Source: an uncultured Ralstonia sp. (GTDB lineage: Bacteria; Pseudomonadota; Gammaproteobacteria; Burkholderiales; Burkholderiaceae). From it: a stretch of 61,174 nucleotides of DNA. The translations under genes were made by a program, and so were the position numbers. The notes beneath the pieces are model-generated. The model made no database searches, was not told the origin of the DNA, and saw only the letters and a list, made by a program, of their open reading frames with translations. This document shows, piece after piece, positions 55,533 to 61,174 of the stretch; the first letter of the stretch is position 1; every line of letters starts with the position of its first letter. Location: NCBI GenBank assembly GCA_913056305.1, contig CAJXMR010000009.1:1-61174 (forward strand), in the 5' to 3' direction.

Positions 55533-55955
55533 ATGGGACTGATCACACGCATTGCCGACAAGGCCGGCGCGCTTGGCAGTGTGGTTTCCGCGATGGGCTG
55601 CGCCGCCTGTTTTCCGGCCATCGCCAGCTTGGGCGCGGCCATCGGGCTGGGCTTTCTACAGGAATACGAAGGCTTGTTCATTTTCACGCTGCTGCCGCTG
55701 TTCGCCGTCGTCGCTTTGCTGGCGAATGCACTGGGCTGGCTCAGTCATCGGCAATGGCACCGCAGCCTGCTCGGCATGATCGGGCCAGCCATCGTGTTCG
55801 CCGGAACCGTCTGGTTGCTTGGCAACTGGTGGACAGCGCGCCTCGTATACACCGGCCTGGCCCTGATGATCGGCGTGTCGATCTGGGACTTGGTTTCACC
55901 GGCAAATCGCCGCTGCGGGCCGGATGGCTGCGAACTCCCAGCAAAACACGGCTGA
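55533..55955 (+). CDS. merC: Inner-membrane mercury transporter MerC
   Basis: 140 residues with four transmembrane helices and a cysteine pair in the first (MGCAACFPAIAS). Additional cysteines are in the C-terminal tail (RRCGPDGCELP). An auxiliary Hg(II) importer present in Tn21-type operons and absent from Tn501, so it helps to place this transposon. Confidence 0.95.
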   Translation: MGLITRIADKAGALGSVVSAMGCAACFPAIASLGAAIGLGFLQEYEGLFIFTLLPLFAVVALLANALGWLSHRQWHRSLLGMIGPAIVFAGTVWLLGNWWTARLVYTGLALMIGVSIWDLVSPANRRCGPDGCELPAKHG

Positions 55956-55994
55956 CGGCGTGAGCCAGCGGCCAACACAGAAAAGGAACGATGA

Positions 55995-57680
<1,686 letters not shown>

Positions 57681-57697
57681 GAAAAAGGAGGTGTTCG

Positions 57698-58063
57698 ATG
57701 AACGCCTACACGGTGTCCCGGCTGGCCCTTGATGCCGGGGTGAGCGTGCATATCGTGCGCGACTACCTGCTGCGCGGACTGCTGCGGCCGGTGGCGTGCA
57801 CGCCAGGCGGCTACGGCCTGTTCGACGAGGCTGCCTTGCAGCGGCTGTGCTTCGTGCGGTCCGCCTTCGAAGCGGGCATCGGCCTCGATGCGCTGGCGCG
57901 GCTGTTCCGGGCGCTGGATGCAGCGGACGGTGGCGAAGCGGCCACGCAGCTTGCCGTGCTGCGCCAGTTCGTCGAACGCCGGCGCGAAGCGTTGGCCGAT
58001 CTGGAAGCGCAGTTGGCCACCCTGCCGACCGAGCCGGCACAGCACGCGGAGAGTCTGCCATGA
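57698..58063 (+). CDS. merD: Secondary regulator MerD
   Basis: MerR-like protein of 121 residues with the helix-turn-helix ([20 protein letters not shown]) but without the three Hg-binding cysteines. It binds the mer operator weakly and is thought to displace MerR and switch the operon off. The ATG follows AAAGGAGG; its stop overlaps the merE start. Confidence 0.95.
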   Translation: MNAYTVSRLALDAGVSVHIVRDYLLRGLLRPVACTPGGYGLFDEAALQRLCFVRSAFEAGIGLDALARLFRALDAADGGEAATQLAVLRQFVERRREALADLEAQLATLPTEPAQHAESLP

Positions 58064-58296
58064 ACGGCCCGGAACGCCTGCCGACCAAGACACGCAAGCC
58101 GTTCACCGGCTACCTGTGGGGCGCGCTGGCCGTGCTCACCTGTCCCTGCCATTTGCCGATTCTCGCCGTTGTGCTGGCCGGAACGACCGCCGGCGCATTC
58201 ATCGGGGAGCATTGGGGTATTGCAGCCCTCACGCTGACCGGCTTGTTCGTGCTGTCCGTGACGCGGCTACTGCGGGCCTTCCGGGGCGGATCATGA
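58060..58296 (+). CDS. merE: Mercury transport-associated protein MerE
   Basis: 78 residues, two membrane helices, with a cysteine pair in the first ([14 protein letters not shown]). Implicated in uptake of inorganic and methyl mercury. Overlaps merD by 4 bp and the next gene by 4 bp. Confidence 0.94.
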   Translation: MNGPERLPTKTRKPFTGYLWGALAVLTCPCHLPILAVVLAGTTAGAFIGEHWGIAALTLTGLFVLSVTRLLRAFRGGS

Positions 58297-59294
58297 CGAC
58301 CTCGCACCCCGCCGGATGGACGGCGACCGAGTTGGCGCAGGCGGTTGTGCGCGGGCAACTTGAGCTGCATTACCAGCCGATAGTCGATCTGCGCAGTGAC
58401 CAGATTGTCGGTGCGGAAGCCCTGTTGCGCTGGCGTCATCCGACGCTCGGGCTGCTGCCGCCCGGCCAGTTCCTGCCTGTGGTCGAATCGTCCGGCCTGA
58501 TGCCGGAAATCGGTGCCTGGGTGCTGGGCGCAGCCTGCCGCCAGATGCGCGAGTGGCGGAAGCTGGCGTGGCAACCGTTCCGGCTGGCCGTCAATGTTTC
58601 GGCGAGCCAAGTGAGACCGGGTTTCGACGGGTGGGTAAAGGACATGCTGGCTGATGCCGAGTTGCCCGCCGAGTCTCTTGAAATCGAGCTGACCGAATCG
58701 GTCGCATTCGGTAATCCGGCGATCTTCCCCGCCCTGGAAGCCTTGCGACAGATCGGTGTGCGCTTCGCCGCCGATGACTTCGGCACCGGCTATTCCTGCC
58801 TGCAACACCTGAAGTGCTGCCCGATTACTACGCTCAAGATCGACCAGTCCTTCGTCGCCGGACTCGTCGCCGATCACCGCGACCGAACCATCGTGCGCTC
58901 CGTGATTCAGCTTGCGCACGGGCTGGGCATGGACGTGGTGGCCGAGGGCGTGGAAACGCCGACCAGTCTCGCACTGTTGCGGCAAGCGGAGTGCGATACG
59001 GGACAAGGCTTCCTGTTCGCCAAGCCAATGCCGGCGGCGGCATTCGCCGCCTTTGTCAGTCAATGGAGGGGTGCCACCATGAATGCAAATGATCCGACTG
59101 CCACCAGTTGCTGCGTGTGCTGCAAGGAAATCCCGCTCGATGCCGCCTTTACCCCGGAAGGCGTGGAGTATGTCGAGCACTTCTGCGGGCTGGAGTGCTA
59201 TCAGCGCTTCCAGGCGCGGGCCAAGGCAGAGAACGAAACCGGTGCTGATCCGAACACCTGCGGCTCGCTGCCGTCAGACTCAGGCATACCCTAA
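58293..59294 (+). CDS. EAL-domain protein fused to DUF3330 (full-length urf2)
   Basis: 333 residues. Residues about 10-255 are an EAL c-di-GMP phosphodiesterase domain with its usual catalytic set: [38 protein letters not shown] and TGQGFLFA. Residues from about 263 ([20 protein letters not shown]) form a cysteine-rich DUF3330 module with CCVCC and FCGLECY. No GGDEF or sensor domain is present. Translationally coupled to merE. In Tn21 this gene is interrupted by the integron; here it is one open frame, so it may be active. Confidence 0.9.
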   Translation: MTTSHPAGWTATELAQAVVRGQLELHYQPIVDLRSDQIVGAEALLRWRHPTLGLLPPGQFLPVVESSGLMPEIGAWVLGAACRQMREWRKLAWQPFRLAVNVSASQVRPGFDGWVKDMLADAELPAESLEIELTESVAFGNPAIFPALEALRQIGVRFAADDFGTGYSCLQHLKCCPITTLKIDQSFVAGLVADHRDRTIVRSVIQLAHGLGMDVVAEGVETPTSLALLRQAECDTGQGFLFAKPMPAAAFAAFVSQWRGATMNANDPTATSCCVCCKEIPLDAAFTPEGVEYVEHFCGLECYQRFQARAKAENETGADPNTCGSLPSDSGIP

Positions 59295-59412
59295 CCTGGC
59301 GTCAGATCGTCCGGCGCGGAAGCGTCAGAATAGAGCCGCCTCGCGAATTGTTTGACACAGCCCGTCAAAGGTCATAGATTTCTTCCTGACACATTTCCCT
59401 CAGGAGGATACC
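59295..59412 (+). other. res site for cointegrate resolution
   Basis: The 118 bp before tnpR carry the expected repeated half-sites: GCGTCAGA at 59299-59306 and 59322-59329, and TGACAC at 59353-59358 and 59387-59392. TnpR binds here to resolve cointegrates, and the same region should carry the tnpR and tnpA promoters. Subsite borders are approximate. Confidence 0.75.
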
Positions 59413-59973
59413 TTGCACGGTCAGCGCATCGGTTACGTCCGCGTCAGCACCTTCGACCAGAACCCGGAACGGCAACTGGAACAGATTCCGGTGGACAAGG
59501 TGTTCACCGACAAGGCGTCGGGCAAGGATACCCGGCGGCCCGAACTGGAACGGCTGCTCGCCTTCGTGCGCGAAGGCGACACGGTGGTGGTGCACAGCAT
59601 GGATCGTCTGGCACGCAACCTCGACGACCTGCGCCGCCTGGTGCAGAGCCTCACCCGGCGCGGCGTGCGCATCGAATTCGTGAAAGAGCATTTGACCTTC
59701 ACCGGCGAGGACTCGCCGATGGCGAACCTGATGCTCTCGGTGATGGGCGCGTTCGCCGAGTTCGAGCGCGCTCTGATCCGCGAGCGTCAGCGCGAGGGTA
59801 TTGCGCTCGCCAAGCAACGCGGAGCTTACCGTGGCAGGAAGAAATCCCTGTCGTCTGAGCGTATTGCCGAACTGCGCCAACGTGTCGAGGCTGGCGAGCA
59901 AAAGACCAAGCTGGCTCGTGAATTCGGAATCAGTCGCGAAACCCTGTATCAATACTTGAGAACGGATCAGTAA
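59413..59973 (+). CDS. tnpR: Transposon resolvase TnpR
   Basis: Serine recombinase of 186 residues, with catalytic serine S12 in [12 protein letters not shown], the catalytic-domain segment [20 protein letters not shown] and a C-terminal helix-turn-helix ([19 protein letters not shown]). The start codon is TTG, preceded by AGGAGG. Resolves cointegrates at res. Confidence 0.95.
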   Translation: MHGQRIGYVRVSTFDQNPERQLEQIPVDKVFTDKASGKDTRRPELERLLAFVREGDTVVVHSMDRLARNLDDLRRLVQSLTRRGVRIEFVKEHLTFTGEDSPMANLMLSVMGAFAEFERALIRERQREGIALAKQRGAYRGRKKSLSSERIAELRQRVEAGEQKTKLAREFGISRETLYQYLRTDQ

Positions 59974-59975
59974 AT

Positions 59976-61174
59976 ATGCCACGTCGTTCAATCCTGTCCG
60001 CCGCCGAGCGGGAAAACCTGCTGGCGTTGCCGGACTCCAAGGACGACCTGATCCGACATTACACATTCAGCGATACCGACCTCTCGATCATCCGACAGCG
60101 GCGCGGGCCAGCCAATCGGCTGGGCTTCGCGGTGCAGCTCTGCTACCTGCGCTTTCCAGGCGTCATCCTGGGCGTCGATGAACCGCCGTTCCCGCCCTTG
60201 TTGAAGCTGGTCGCCGAGCAGCTCAAGGTCGGCGTCGAAAGCTGGGACGAGTACGGCCAGCGGGAGCAGACCCGGCGCGAGCACCTGGTCGAGCTGCAAA
60301 CCGTGTTCGATTTCCGGCCCTTCACCATGAGCCATTACCGGCAGGCCGTCCAGATGCTGACCGAGCTGGCGATGCAAACCGACAAGGGCATCGTGCTGGC
60401 CAGCGCCTTGATCGAGCACCTGCGGCGGCAGTCGGTCATTCTGCCCGCGCTCAACGCCGTCGAGCGGGCGAGTGCCGAGGCGATCACCCGCGCCAACCGG
60501 CGCATCTACGACGCCTTGGCCGAACCATTGGCGGACGTGCATCGCCGTCGCCTTGATGACTTGCTCAAGCGCCGGGACAACGGCAAGGCGACCTGGTTGG
60601 CCTGGCTGCGCCAGTCACCGGCCAAGCCGAATTCGCGCCACATGCTGGAGCACATCGAACGCCTCAAGGCGTGGCAGGCACTCGACCTGCCTTCCGGCAT
60701 CGAGCGGCTGGTTCACCAGAACCGCCTGCTCAAGATCGCCCGCGAAGGCGGCCAGATGACACCCGCTGACCTGGCCAAGTTCGAGCCGCAGCGGCGTTAC
60801 GCCACCCTCGTTGCGCTGGCCATCGAGGGCATGGCCACCGTCACCGACGAAATTATCGACCTGCATGACCGTATCCTGGGCAAGCTGTTCAACGCCGCCA
60901 AGAACAAGCATCAGCAGCAGTTCCAGGCATCGGGCAAAGCCATCAATGCCAAGGTGCGCCTGTACGGGCGCATCGGCCAGGCGCTGATCGACGCCAAGCA
61001 ATTGGGCCGCGACCCGTTCGCTGCCATCGAGGCCGTCATGTCCTGGGACGCCTTCGCCGAGAGCGTCACCGAGGCGCAGAAACTCGCACAGCCCGAGGAC
61101 TTCGATTTCCTGCACCGCGTCGGCGAAAGCTACGCCACGCTGCGCCGCTACGCGCCGGAATTCCTTGCCGTGCT
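59976..61174 (+). CDS. tnpA: Tn3-family transposase TnpA (5' part)
   Basis: DDE transposase of about 988 residues in full; the first 399 codons are present and the frame is open to the window end. The N-terminus [20 protein letters not shown] and the segment [20 protein letters not shown] match the Tn21 transposase. This part includes the inverted-repeat-binding domain; the catalytic residues lie beyond the window. Starts 2 bp after the tnpR stop. Confidence 0.95.
   Translation, partial: MPRRSILSAAERENLLALPDSKDDLIRHYTFSDTDLSIIRQRRGPANRLGFAVQLCYLRFPGVILGVDEPPFPPLLKLVAEQLKVGVESWDEYGQREQTRREHLVELQTVFDFRPFTMSHYRQAVQMLTELAMQTDKGIVLASALIEHLRRQSVILPALNAVERASAEAITRANRRIYDALAEPLADVHRRRLDDLLKRRDNGKATWLAWLRQSPAKPNSRHMLEHIERLKAWQALDLPSGIERLVHQNRLLKIAREGGQMTPADLAKFEPQRRYATLVALAIEGMATVTDEIIDLHDRILGKLFNAAKNKHQQQFQASGKAINAKVRLYGRIGQALIDAKQLGRDPFAAIEAVMSWDAFAESVTEAQKLAQPEDFDFLHRVGESYATLRRYAPEFLAV

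Noticed and set aside
59290..59412. Integron between the EAL gene and tnpR as in Tn21
   Set aside because: The two genes are only 118 bp apart and the gap is fully accounted for by res; no intI, attI or 25-bp integron ends.

Overview
The window reads as chromosomal DNA of a high-GC betaproteobacterium, most likely Ralstonia or a close relative. This is inferred from gene content, codon use and the plant-associated sugar-acid genes, not from a database match. Almost all of it is protein-coding. I see no rRNA, tRNA or CRISPR array.

Region 1 (1-10.2 kb) is an organosulfur island. A minus-strand pair (thiol dioxygenase cut by the window edge, and an acyl-CoA-dehydrogenase-like flavoprotein) diverges from a plus-strand operon. 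The operon holds an SsuD-type FMN monooxygenase, a class II aldolase, one ABC permease and one ATPase of the SsuC/SsuB type, a membrane-bound cytochrome c, and three SsuA-like binding proteins.

Region 2 (10.3-22.7 kb) is a complete oxidative hexuronate/aldarate pathway. Uronate dehydrogenase and SMP-30 lactonases yield galactarate or glucarate. GudD and GarD dehydrate these to 5-dehydro-4-deoxyglucarate, KdgD makes 2-oxoglutarate semialdehyde, and an aldehyde dehydrogenase makes 2-oxoglutarate. Two MFS importers flank the enzymes. A divergent LysR regulator sits beside one of two closely similar promoter/operator copies (about 11.19-11.26 and 12.46-12.53 kb).

Region 3 (23-37.6 kb) concerns signalling and surface functions: an MHYT membrane protein, two chemoreceptors, a FecI/FecR pair, a LuxR-type and an OmpR-type regulator, an STN-domain TonB receptor, the broken tail of a GH28 polygalacturonase, a Tat-exported alginate-lyase/LamG lipoprotein, and a SET-like protein. 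Region 4 (37.6-49.4 kb) holds a possible small RNA, an FtsK translocase, an orphan fliD, a four-gene aromatic-acid-type efflux operon (YtcA, HlyD, FUSC, NodT) and a glutamine synthetase.

Region 5 (49.7-54.3 kb) is a predicted lysine/2-oxoadipate catabolic module: HglS makes D-2-hydroxyglutarate and an FAD-linked dehydrogenase oxidises it, with a LysR gene between them. Next to it an iclR gene is cut by the left end of a Tn21-family mercury transposon (54,329 to beyond the window) carrying merRTPCADE, an EAL-DUF3330 gene, tnpR and the start of tnpA. No integron lies between the EAL gene and tnpR, so the layout resembles the pre-integron ancestor of Tn21.
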